6,968 nucleotides of DNA from NCBI GenBank assembly GCA_003660635.1, contig QMUP01000045.1, positions 1 through 6,968 of the forward strand, in the 5' to 3' direction. Both the position numbers and the translations under genes were made by a program. Positions within the stretch are counted from its first letter, which is position 1. Every line of letters starts with the position of its first letter. Of this stretch, positions 1 through 5,920 are shown in pieces. This DNA comes from Candidatus Wolframiiraptor sp. GTDB taxonomy: Archaea > Thermoproteota > Nitrososphaeria_A > Caldarchaeales > Wolframiiraptoraceae. Below the pieces are notes generated by a model that was given only the letters and a program-made list of their open reading frames with translations, was not told where the DNA came from and ran no database searches.

Positions 1-402
1 GATGGCGAAACTCGTGAATCCAGCTTCGACCCTGGCCTTCAATTCCCGTTTTACGTTCTCGAGCTCTTCATCGGTCCCCTTCTTCACCACAACGTGGTCG
101 GCGTGCAGTACATATCCGTACCAACCCACGTTCTCGGCGGCTTTTCTCACCCTTTCCGCGAACACTTTGGGGGTCATCCCCGTGTATCCTCCCTTGAGGC
201 TCATTTCGGATAGTGCCAATTCTATGATGACGACGTTCTCGCTTTCTTTAGCGGCCTTCAAAACCCCCTCGATCAACTCTTGGGTAACCCTGGGATTAAC
301 CGCGAGAACTATCTCCTTGGGCGGGGTCAGAGCCTCGAATAGGATATTTCCCGGAAGCGGCGGCTTAGGCTCCTCGAAAAACGCCACATGCTCAGGCTTC
401 AT
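1..402 (-). CDS. Class II aldolase-family protein (fructose/tagatose-bisphosphate aldolase-like), 5' part only
   Basis: The first 134 codons of a gene that leaves the window at base 1. The visible part looks like the first half of the (beta/alpha)8 barrel of zinc-dependent class II aldolases, which cleave or form ketose 1,6-bisphosphates from dihydroxyacetone phosphate and an aldehyde. Seen: a GGYTGMTP motif at residues 71-78, as in the GatZ/KbaZ tagatose-bisphosphate aldolase family; LHADH at 99-103, which matches the Asp plus zinc-binding His motif of class II fructose-bisphosphate aldolase; and AGFTSF at 127-132, as in the aldolase segment after the zinc site. The ATG at 402 is chosen because GGGAGGAG lies just upstream; an in-frame ATG at 414 sits too close to its own purine run. 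The gene is divergent from htpX. Fructose-bisphosphate aldolase fits the nearby tpiA, but the substrate is inferred and the C-terminal half is unseen. Confidence 0.75.
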   Translation of the reverse strand, partial: MKPEHVAFFEEPKPPLPGNILFEALTPPKEIVLAVNPRVTQELIEGVLKAAKESENVVIIELALSEMSLKGGYTGMTPKVFAERVRKAAENVGWYGYVLHADHVVVKKGTDEELENVKRELKARVEAGFTSFAI

Positions 403-411
403 ATCTCCTCC
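403..411 (-). promoter_or_regulatory. Shine-Dalgarno of the aldolase gene
   Basis: On the minus strand the bases just before the ATG at 402 read GGGAGGAGAT, a close match to the archaeal GGAGGUGA ribosome binding consensus. It supports the ATG at 402 over the in-frame ATG four codons upstream. Confidence 0.65.
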
Positions 412-446
412 CATCCCTCCTTTCTCACGACACCAGTTCACCGCCA

Positions 447-460
447 CATTTACATAAATG
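447..460 (-). promoter_or_regulatory. Candidate TATA box of the aldolase gene, inside a 14-base dyad
   Basis: The minus strand reads CATTTATGTAAATG: two perfect six-base inverted arms with a two-base spacer. TTTATGTA resembles an archaeal TATA box, and a start site about 26 bases downstream would give a leader of about 25 bases that includes the Shine-Dalgarno. A second AT-rich stretch, ATATTTATC at 466-474, is an alternative box giving a longer leader. Neither is proven. Confidence 0.45.
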
Positions 461-527
461 GAAAAGATAAATATTCATTTCCACGGCCTAGCGGCTGAAT
501 TCTGAAGAGATCTGCGTTTTTGGTTCT

Positions 528-540
528 AAAGTTAATTAGA
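528..540 (+). promoter_or_regulatory. Candidate promoter of htpX
   Basis: AAAGTTAATTAGA is the AT-rich element nearest htpX. A start site 26 bases downstream of TTAATTA falls near 561, just ahead of the GGAGAG ribosome site at 563-568. This would give a very short leader. The AT-rich block at 464-480 is an alternative. The rest of the 403-571 intergenic region shows no ORF, RNA gene or repeat beyond the elements listed. Confidence 0.3.
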
Positions 541-562
541 TAGCGTGGCTAGCCCCCATACT

Positions 563-568
563 GGAGAG
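563..568 (+). promoter_or_regulatory. Shine-Dalgarno deciding the htpX start
   Basis: GGAGAG, with its GGAG core five bases before the ATG at 572. It lies inside the longer reading frame that opens at the GTG at 545, so it argues that the annotated protein should begin at 572. Confidence 0.6.
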
Positions 569-571
569 ATC

Positions 572-1567
572 ATGGCCGAGACCCCTGTGGGAGGACGGCT
601 TCCCGAGAGGGCCCGCGTCTCGATGCTGAAGCTCAGGCTATCCATGATAGGTGTCTGGGCGGCTGTGACCGGGATCGCGACCCTAGTCCTCACGGCGGTC
701 CTGCTTTACTTGGGGATGCCGATCTACGGCGTTTACGGGATCTTTGGCTTCGTGGTCGCCTTCCACTTCCTCCAGTGGCTTATAGGCCCATATCTGATAA
801 ACGCGATTTACAGGGTCCGAGAGCTTAAACGCGGAGAGTATCCATGGCTCCATGAGGCGGTGGCTAGGATCGCGGCTAAGAGCGGCTTGGAGAAGCCCCC
901 GAAGCTCATGCTCGCCGAGATAGATATCCCAAACGCGTTCGCTTACGGTAGTCCGCTGACGGGAAATATGGTCGCGGTCACGAGGGGGCTCCTTAGACAT
1001 CTTGATCGAGAAGAGGTTGAGGCCGTGGTAGGCCACGAGATAGGCCATCTTAAGCACAAAGACGTCATCTTAATGATGATGATAAGCCTGATCCCCGCCA
1101 TAATATACTACACCGGATACAGCCTCTACCTCTCAGGCTGGTTTGGAGGCTACGGAGATCGGGAGGAGGGTGGAGGCGCCGGATTTGTTATCTTGATAGG
1201 GATGCTCTTGATCGTGTTAAGTTACCTGTTCAACCTCTTCATATTCTACATGAGTAGGTTGAGGGAGTACTATGCCGACGCCCACTCCGCCACCACCGTT
1301 GAGAATGGCGCTAGAAATCTGCAGCGGGGACTGGTAAAGATCATGGCGGTCTCAGGTAGGGTTCCGAGGGCTGTTCGGAAGAGCTATAATCAGTTGAAGA
1401 TGTTCTTCATCTCTGATCCGGAGATGGCGGTTAGGGGATATGGGGACGTTGATCAACTCATTGAGGCGATCAAGCGGGAGAAGCCTAGCATACTCATGGA
1501 GCTCTTTAGCACGCATCCACATCCCGCGAAAAGGCTCCGATTCCTAGACCAGTTCGTCACAACTTAA
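572..1567 (+). CDS. htpX: HtpX-type membrane zinc metalloprotease (M48 family)
   Basis: An integral membrane zinc peptidase expected to degrade damaged or misassembled membrane proteins. Numbering from the ATG at 572 (331 residues): helices at about 24-49 and 52-76; zinc motif HEIGH at 155-159 inside VVGHEIGHLKHKD; two more hydrophobic segments at about 165-187 and 202-227 around a glycine-rich loop; and EYYADAHSA with the third zinc ligand Glu at 232. The C-terminal FSTHPHPAKRL is the usual HtpX STHP motif. Length and order fit the family. A GTG at 545 extends the frame by nine codons, but it has no ribosome site, whereas the ATG at 572 has GGAGAG five bases upstream, so 572 is preferred. 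The gene is divergent from the aldolase and 53 bases before a codirectional transporter. No residue needed for catalysis is missing. Confidence 0.93.
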   Translation: MAETPVGGRLPERARVSMLKLRLSMIGVWAAVTGIATLVLTAVLLYLGMPIYGVYGIFGFVVAFHFLQWLIGPYLINAIYRVRELKRGEYPWLHEAVARIAAKSGLEKPPKLMLAEIDIPNAFAYGSPLTGNMVAVTRGLLRHLDREEVEAVVGHEIGHLKHKDVILMMMISLIPAIIYYTGYSLYLSGWFGGYGDREEGGGAGFVILIGMLLIVLSYLFNLFIFYMSRLREYYADAHSATTVENGARNLQRGLVKIMAVSGRVPRAVRKSYNQLKMFFISDPEMAVRGYGDVDQLIEAIKREKPSILMELFSTHPHPAKRLRFLDQFVTT

Positions 1568-1572
1568 ATAAG
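1563..1572 (+). promoter_or_regulatory. Candidate TATA box of the MFS gene, overlapping the htpX stop codon
   Basis: CTTAAATAAG spans the htpX TAA. A start site about 26 bases on (near 1593) would give the transporter a leader of about 28 bases containing AGAAGGGG. If it is real, the transporter can be transcribed independently of htpX. Confidence 0.35.
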
Positions 1573-1598
1573 CGGGTTCTTCAATAGTTGATCAAGGA

Positions 1599-1603
1599 TT
1601 TTT
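1599..1603 (+). terminator. Possible weak U-tract terminator after htpX
   Basis: Five consecutive T bases, 32 bases after the htpX stop, in the kind of T-rich context archaeal RNA polymerase can terminate on. There is no strong hairpin; the nearest symmetric element is TTGATCAA at 1588-1595. A single five-base run is weak evidence. Confidence 0.25.
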
Positions 1604-1620
1604 GACATCTTTAGAAGGGG

Positions 1621-2943
1621 ATGAACGCGGTGAGCGTTATTGAGATCCTGGAAAGACAGCCGCTTAGACGTTTTCACTTCATCCTATTAACGTTAACATG
1701 CTTAGTCTATGGATTTACCGCCATGAACGTCATGTTAATAGCCGTCGCCCTCCGCCCCATCGCACAAGAATGGGAACTGGACCCCACCGCCGCGGGGGTA
1801 CTCGGCAGCTACGGCTACGTGGGGATGTTTATCGGCGCGCTTTCCAGCGGCTTCATAGCGGATAGAATCGGGAGAAAATACACGATGATGATAATGCTTT
1901 TCCTCGGATCCTTGTTTACGGGTCTCTGCGGAGTAGCCCCGAACTATGAAGTCATGGCCGCCTTCAGGTTCATAGCCGGAATAGGTCTCGGGGGAACGCT
2001 TCCGCTTCCAGGCGTCTATATGAGCGAGTACCCGCCTGCCCGTTATCGTGGGAGATTTGTGGGCGTCGTTGAAACCTCGTGGGTCTACGGGGCAATACTC
2101 TCCGTGTTCTTCGGATACATCTTGATCCCGAAATATGGTTGGAGGGCCGCATTTAACGCGGCTTATCTCCCCCTAATCCTAATCCCGCTGCTCGCAGTTT
2201 ATCTACCCGAGTCCCTGAGATTCCTTGAGAAGAGGGGGGAAGTCGAGGTAATTAAGGGGATCTTCACGAGATATGGTTTGGTAGAGGACGTAGAGAAGCT
2301 TGAGATCAGGCCGACTCCCCCCAAGAAGCTCGGTTTGAGAAAACTTTTCACGGGTAATTATCTCAGGAGGACTTTAATTCTATGGATGCTCTGGGCGGCC
2401 CTCGTGTACACTTATCACGGGATATTCATCTGGCTACCGTACATATATTCGACTAGATTGGGCTTCACGATAGTCAAGTCGCTCTTCTGGGTCTTGGTGA
2501 TAACCTTAGTCCAAGTTCCTGGATATTATAGCGCGGCGCTTTTACTCGACAAGGTTGGGAGGAAGGGGATCTTGGCGGTTTATCTCGTGGTGGCGGGTGT
2601 GGCATCCCTCCTACTCTCGACAACTCGGGACATTAACCTAATACTCCTATACAGCGGTGTGATAAGCTTCTTCAACCTAGGAGCATGGGCCGGACTCTAC
2701 ACATATACTCCCGAACTTTACCCAACTGAACTAAGGGGCACGGGATCCGGCGCCGCAGCAAGTATAGGCAGACTCGCAGGCATCGCCGCGCCTAGTGTTA
2801 CTGGTTATCTATTCGCTGTAAGTGGCGGGGAACTTTTCTACGCGTTCTTAGTTTTCGCCTTGGTTCACCTAGTGGCGGGCTTCGTAGTCGCATCATTCGG
2901 CGAGGAGACTAAGGGCAGGACTCTGGAGGAGATAGCGCGATAA
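1621..2943 (+). CDS. MFS transporter, sugar/organic-acid porter type
   Basis: A 440-residue permease with about twelve hydrophobic segments and a central cytoplasmic loop at about 200-245. Family signatures seen: GFIADRIGRK at 77-86 (motif A between helices 2 and 3), its second-half copy DKVGRK at 310-315, PESLRFLEKRGE at 196-207, PELYPTELRGTGSG at 364-377, and the C-terminal EETKGRTLEEI at 428-438. These are typical of sugar porters and of the related aromatic-acid and metabolite:H+ symporters. The substrate cannot be read from the sequence. Helix 1 carries YGFTAM at 30-35 where aromatic-acid symporters such as PcaK have an acidic DGYD motif, which argues against that subfamily. The start is uncertain: the ATG at 1621 directly abuts AGAAGGGG, while a GTG at 1630 has GGGGATGA at normal spacing. 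The gene converges on the cyclase gene and shows no truncation. Confidence 0.9.
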   Translation: MNAVSVIEILERQPLRRFHFILLTLTCLVYGFTAMNVMLIAVALRPIAQEWELDPTAAGVLGSYGYVGMFIGALSSGFIADRIGRKYTMMIMLFLGSLFTGLCGVAPNYEVMAAFRFIAGIGLGGTLPLPGVYMSEYPPARYRGRFVGVVETSWVYGAILSVFFGYILIPKYGWRAAFNAAYLPLILIPLLAVYLPESLRFLEKRGEVEVIKGIFTRYGLVEDVEKLEIRPTPPKKLGLRKLFTGNYLRRTLILWMLWAALVYTYHGIFIWLPYIYSTRLGFTIVKSLFWVLVITLVQVPGYYSAALLLDKVGRKGILAVYLVVAGVASLLLSTTRDINLILLYSGVISFFNLGAWAGLYTYTPELYPTELRGTGSGAAASIGRLAGIAAPSVTGYLFAVSGGELFYAFLVFALVHLVAGFVVASFGEETKGRTLEEIAR

Positions 2944-2946
2944 AAA
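2942..2946 (-). terminator. U-tract terminator candidate of the cyclase gene
   Basis: On the minus strand, CTCTTTTTAT lies about 32 bases beyond the cyclase stop and overlaps the transporter's stop codon. Together with the plus-strand tract it would make each convergent transcript end inside the other gene's 3' end. Confidence 0.3.
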
Positions 2947-2976
2947 GAGGAATACGGAGCTTGATGGCGAATTAAA

Positions 2977-2988
2977 CTTATTCTTTTA
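2977..2988 (+). terminator. U-rich terminator candidate of the MFS gene
   Basis: CTTATTCTTTTA on the plus strand begins 34 bases after the transporter stop and covers the stop codon of the convergent cyclase gene. A pyrimidine-rich, U-heavy tract without a hairpin is the common archaeal terminator form. Confidence 0.35.
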
Positions 2989-3634
2989 CCTCAATTAGTT
3001 TGGCATCCTCTATCGCTACGGCTCTTATCGGAGAGGAATCGAGGCCGGAGATATTTAGTGGGAAACCTATGAAGAGGAATCTTTTTCTCCTGAGCTTATC
3101 CAAGTTCGTTAACTGCTCCACTATCGGGATTCCATTTCCTAGGAATAGTTCATGTTCTATCAAGTCTTCAAGTTTCTCGGGAAGGCCTTCTCGACTCCTT
3201 GGGGTGATGATGACCGAGTCATCTACGCCTATGAGCTTTATCTTCTTGTCAACGAGCCATCGGATGAGCTCCTCCGAGAATTGTGGGCGGTCTACTCCCC
3301 GATACGGACTATTCCCCACGAGAACTATGTCACCCTCCCTTATCTCAACCTCGACATCTTCAGGTTTTAACACCTTCCCTCTTTCCACTCCGGAGAGATC
3401 CCAGAATACGGCCTCTCCCATGAGCCTCTCCAAGGGGAGCTCCGATACATCTTCGGCGGGCCTTCCATATCTCGCCGGTATGTAATGTGAGGGGGCCTCG
3501 ACGTGAGTTCCCACATGAGACTCTAAGTCGATGTAATGCATGTATTCTCCAGAGGCATACGTGAACCGCCAAATTTGACAGCGCCGTTGTTCCTTACCTG
3601 GATAAAGTTTCTTCGAGAGATCTACTATCCTCAT
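2978..3634 (-). CDS. Cyclase/kynurenine formamidase-like metal-dependent hydrolase
   Basis: A 218-residue protein of the cyclase family (Pfam Cyclase), whose characterised members include kynurenine formamidase KynB and isatin hydrolase; these use a two-metal centre to open amide or similar bonds. Seen: N-terminal MRIVDLSKKLYPG, typical of the family; the metal motif SHVGTHVEAPSH at 39-50, giving H40, H44, E46 and H50; H161 in EHELFL; E173 in GIPIVEQLTNLDKL; and a C-terminal GLDSSPIRAVAI. These six positions match the KynB metal ligands, except that position 46 is Glu where KynB has Asp. No tryptophan-degradation gene is nearby, so kynurenine formamidase activity should not be assumed. The ATG at 3634 has GGAGGG three bases upstream. 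The gene lies 74 bases after proS on the same strand and seems to have its own promoter. Confidence 0.85.
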   Translation of the reverse strand: MRIVDLSKKLYPGKEQRRCQIWRFTYASGEYMHYIDLESHVGTHVEAPSHYIPARYGRPAEDVSELPLERLMGEAVFWDLSGVERGKVLKPEDVEVEIREGDIVLVGNSPYRGVDRPQFSEELIRWLVDKKIKLIGVDDSVIITPRSREGLPEKLEDLIEHELFLGNGIPIVEQLTNLDKLRRKRFLFIGFPLNISGLDSSPIRAVAIEDAKLIEVKE

Positions 3635-3636
3635 GA

Positions 3637-3642
3637 CCCTCC
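3637..3642 (-). promoter_or_regulatory. Shine-Dalgarno of the cyclase gene
   Basis: GGAGGG on the minus strand, closely preceding the ATG at 3634. Spacing is short (about three bases from the GGAGG core), but no other in-frame start fits the family N-terminus better. Confidence 0.55.
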
Positions 3643-3657
3643 ATGTATTGAAGCGTG

Positions 3658-3672
3658 ATTTATTTTTATTTG
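3658..3672 (-). promoter_or_regulatory. TATA-box region of the cyclase gene
   Basis: The minus strand reads AAATAAAAATAAAT, the most AT-rich stretch of the proS-cyclase gap. A start site about 26 bases downstream falls near 3640-3643, right at the ribosome site, so the leader would be very short. A second weak element, CAATAAT near 3686-3692, could give a longer leader. Confidence 0.5.
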
Positions 3673-3708
3673 ACGTTGATCAGACCATTATTGAAATAGG
3701 GTGGAGGG

Positions 3709-5133
3709 TTAGTAAGCTCTCGCCACGTATACGACGTACTTAGCCTTTTCCCCGCATATCACGCAGTTTCCTTCCGGCATTTCAGCTATGTCATATCTTT
3801 CTCCCCGTATCTCCCCCTTGACCTCGTCTCTAAGCTTCTCGGCGCATTCGATTTTTCCACACCACTCGATCCGCGCGATCCGCCTATCCTTCAGGATCCT
3901 CTTTATCTCGTCGATGTCTTTTGCGTCGGAGATAAGGCTCATCATCATTCTCCGACTTCTCTCGAGGAGGTTTGACGCTATAGCGTCCATAAGCTCAGCG
4001 ACTTTATCTGTTAACTTATCGAGTTGAACCTTGGTTCTCTCGAGGGTGTCCCTCCTGGATATGGTCACCGAGGATTCCGCCACTTCCCTAGGCCCTATCT
4101 CTATTCTGATCGGGGGCCCTAAAAGTTCCCAGTGGTAGAATTTCTCACCCGGGGTTATGTCCTCTCGATCGTCGAGAACAGTCCTCCATTTCTGAGAAAG
4201 CATCTCCTTAACCTTCGCCGCGTATTCATAGATCTGCTTCTCCTGACCCTTGAAGGGTATGGGGATTATGACTACTTGGGTTGGGGCGATTATCGGCGGG
4301 AGGACGAGGCCGTGATCGTCTCCATGCTGGGCTATGATTGCCGCCAGGACCCTGCTAAACCCGAATCCATAACATGTCTGATACGGTATCCCCCTGCTCC
4401 CATCTTTTTTCTCGAACTCCAGTCCATAGGCTTTCGCGAAATTCCGTCCCAGATTATGAATCGTGGCTACTTGGTTGACTTTTCCATCCGGGTTCCAAGC
4501 ATCGAAGGCTATGGAGTAAACCGCGCCTGCGAATTTGTCGAAGTCAGGTCTCTTAAGGATCAAGTAACTTATTCCAAGGGCCTTTAACACTTTTTGATAG
4601 ATCTCCATCGCCTCCTTCACCTGTCTTTCGGCATCGCTGGGGGTTTCGTGAACCGTGTGGGCCTCGTTCCAAGGGATCTCCCGGACCCTGTAAAGCGCCC
4701 TAGTGGCCTTGGTCTCACATCGATAAACGTTTACACTTTGATAGACCTTGAGTGGGAGATCCGCGTGGCTCCTGATCCAGATCTTAAACATGGGGTACAT
4801 TATCGTCTCCGAGGTCGGCCTGATTATCAGCCTCTGTTCACCGGGCCCCTGATCTATCACGAATACCTCTTTAGAAAAGCCCTTTATGTGCTCGGCCTCC
4901 TTCCCGAAGAGCTCTTCACTCGTGACGAGTGGGAAATACATCTTCTTGTGGCCGGTTTTCTCTAATTCATTTTCGAGCAGCCGTCTGATCTCGTCGAGTA
5001 TGTAGGCTCCGTTCTCCATATAGACTAAAAAGCCCTTAACCGGGAATCTATTATCCACGATCCTAGCCTTGAGTATCAAGTCATCAAACCAGCTCGAGAA
5101 GTTCTCAAATTTCTTCGCCGCCGATACGCTCAT
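3709..5133 (-). CDS. proS: Prolyl-tRNA synthetase, archaeal/eukaryotic type
   Basis: A cytoplasmic class II aminoacyl-tRNA synthetase that attaches proline to tRNA-Pro using ATP. Length (474 residues) and domain order fit the archaeal type without a bacterial editing insert. Seen: motif 1 region around FPLVTSEELFGKEAEH at 67-82; RPTSE at 105-109; motif 2 RCETKATRALYRVRE at 138-152 followed by EAHTVH; the proline-specific segment IHNLGRNFAKAYG at 225-237; motif 3 GFGFSRVLAAIIAQHGD at 256-271 with Arg 261; an anticodon-binding domain from about 285; and a C-terminal domain with Cys 425, 430, 457 and 460 as likely zinc ligands, ending in the usual terminal Tyr. Motif 2 has TRA where TRP is usual. 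The ATG at 5133 has no Shine-Dalgarno but sits about 30 bases after a TATA box, so initiation is probably leaderless. Large antisense frames inside it are shadows. Confidence 0.97.
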   Translation of the reverse strand: MSVSAAKKFENFSSWFDDLILKARIVDNRFPVKGFLVYMENGAYILDEIRRLLENELEKTGHKKMYFPLVTSEELFGKEAEHIKGFSKEVFVIDQGPGEQRLIIRPTSETIMYPMFKIWIRSHADLPLKVYQSVNVYRCETKATRALYRVREIPWNEAHTVHETPSDAERQVKEAMEIYQKVLKALGISYLILKRPDFDKFAGAVYSIAFDAWNPDGKVNQVATIHNLGRNFAKAYGLEFEKKDGSRGIPYQTCYGFGFSRVLAAIIAQHGDDHGLVLPPIIAPTQVVIIPIPFKGQEKQIYEYAAKVKEMLSQKWRTVLDDREDITPGEKFYHWELLGPPIRIEIGPREVAESSVTISRRDTLERTKVQLDKLTDKVAELMDAIASNLLERSRRMMMSLISDAKDIDEIKRILKDRRIARIEWCGKIECAEKLRDEVKGEIRGERYDIAEMPEGNCVICGEKAKYVVYVARAY

Positions 5134-5158
5134 TTCGCATAAGCCAAAGAAGTTTCCA

Positions 5159-5166
5159 CATATATA
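5159..5166 (-). promoter_or_regulatory. TATA box of proS, implying a leaderless mRNA
   Basis: The minus strand reads CCTATATATG; the box TATATATG is centred about 29-30 bases before the A of the proS ATG. Archaeal transcription normally starts about 25-27 bases after the box centre, which places the 5' end within a few bases of the start codon. The bases between contain no GGAGG-like site. Confidence 0.7.
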
Positions 5167-5186
5167 GGCTACCCTGCCCGGGGATC

Positions 5187-5191
5187 AAAAA
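5187..5191 (-). terminator. U-tract terminator candidate of tpiA
   Basis: A run of five T bases on the minus strand (CCAATTTTTGATCC) starts 27 bases after the tpiA stop. It lies upstream of the proS TATA box, so the order stop, U-tract, TATA, ATG is what separate transcription units would show. Confidence 0.4.
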
Positions 5192-5217
5192 TTGGAGGAA
5201 GAGTTCTGAAGGGGTGG

Positions 5218-5919
5218 TTACCGCCTCTCCCAAGCTTTTAGCGCCGCCTCCGCCATCCCAGATAAAAGTTTTTTCGGGTCCTTTGCCTTGACGTAGGCGC
5301 TCGCCAAGAGAACCCCCTCTGTACCGAGTTCGATGGCCTTTGCCACATCGTCGCCCGTCGAGATCCCAGCACCGCAGAGGACGTGAACCCGCGGGTTTAT
5401 GCGCTTAACCGCCTCGACGGCGCCCGTGACGACCTCGGGTTTAGCCTTGGAGACGGGGATCCCGGTTCCGATGAGCTCAGGCGGCTCGATGGCCAGGATC
5501 TCTGGGCTTAGGGCCGCTCCGGCCTTGGTCGTTTCCACGGTGTCCGTGCAGAGCAGGGCCGTTAATCCCGTCTCTCTCAGCCGTTCTAGGACCATGCCTA
5601 TATCGGCGAGCCTCAGCCTATGTTCTGAGTGATTGACTATTGATCCAGAGGCGCCGACCGCCTTTACCTCCTCGGCTATAATCGACCCCGTGTGGCTACC
5701 CGGCTTATATGGGTCAACATGCTGGGAGAAAACTGGGATCTCCACTTCTTTTACCACTTGGGCGAGATCTAGTGGAGGGGGCGCGACCATAACGCAGACA
5801 CCATATTCCTTGGAAACCTCCTCGGCGATCCTCGAGAGTTTTATTGCGTTTTCTCCAATAGCCTCAAGATATACCTTGAAGTTTAGGGCAATTAATGGAT
5901 AGCTCAACTCCTTGGTCAT
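5218..5919 (-). CDS. tpiA: Triosephosphate isomerase, archaeal type
   Basis: Interconverts glyceraldehyde 3-phosphate and dihydroxyacetone phosphate in glycolysis and gluconeogenesis; cytoplasmic. The 233-residue length is the short archaeal form, about 20 residues below the bacterial enzyme. Catalytic residues are all present: Asn 13 and Lys 15 in ALNFKVY, His 97 in IVNHSEHR, and Glu 148 in PPELIGTG, followed by loop 6 and the phosphate-binding GAGIST at 183-188 and GVLLASA at 202-208. An open frame extends another 60 codons upstream to 6099, but that part has no family resemblance and would overlap the preceding gene by over 100 bases, so the ATG at 5919 is the start. Bases before it lack a good ribosome site; a TATA element lies about 33 bases away, so a very short leader is likely. 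It follows the eIF2B-like gene by 73 bases with no U-tract between, so some read-through from that gene is possible. Confidence 0.96.
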   Translation of the reverse strand: MTKELSYPLIALNFKVYLEAIGENAIKLSRIAEEVSKEYGVCVMVAPPPLDLAQVVKEVEIPVFSQHVDPYKPGSHTGSIIAEEVKAVGASGSIVNHSEHRLRLADIGMVLERLRETGLTALLCTDTVETTKAGAALSPEILAIEPPELIGTGIPVSKAKPEVVTGAVEAVKRINPRVHVLCGAGISTGDDVAKAIELGTEGVLLASAYVKAKDPKKLLSGMAEAALKAWERR

Positions 5920-5920
5920 G

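Noticed and set aside
2..457. Plus-strand frame of 151 codons at the left edge
   Set aside because: It is antisense to the aldolase frame, is Ser/Thr/Pro-rich without family resemblance, and the minus frame shows clear aldolase motifs.
1073..1096. ATGATGATGA followed by CCTGA in htpX, resembling C and D boxes
   Set aside because: Spacing is too short for a guide, there is no C'/D' pair, and the stretch encodes the Met-rich membrane segment of HtpX.
3204..3260. GTGATGATGA in the cyclase gene resembling a C box of a C/D sRNA
   Set aside because: No CTGA D or D' box occurs at suitable spacing, and the bases are explained by codons of the cyclase protein.
1446..3683. Shared 11-base GACGTTGATCA at 1446-1456 and (plus strand) 3672-3683, plus GTTGATCA at 1587
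   Set aside because: One copy is in coding sequence (Asp-Val-Asp-Gln) and the palindromic TGATCA core is common. There are too few copies and no consistent position relative to genes.
3788..4027. Plus-strand 79-codon frame in the proS 3' region
   Set aside because: It is a shadow of the ProRS C-terminal domain, with Ser/Ile-rich composition typical of antisense reading.
4132..4965. Two long plus-strand frames (151 and 123 codons) antisense to proS
   Set aside because: The opposite strand is an intact, motif-complete ProRS. These frames show no recognisable domain and no ribosome site or promoter of their own.
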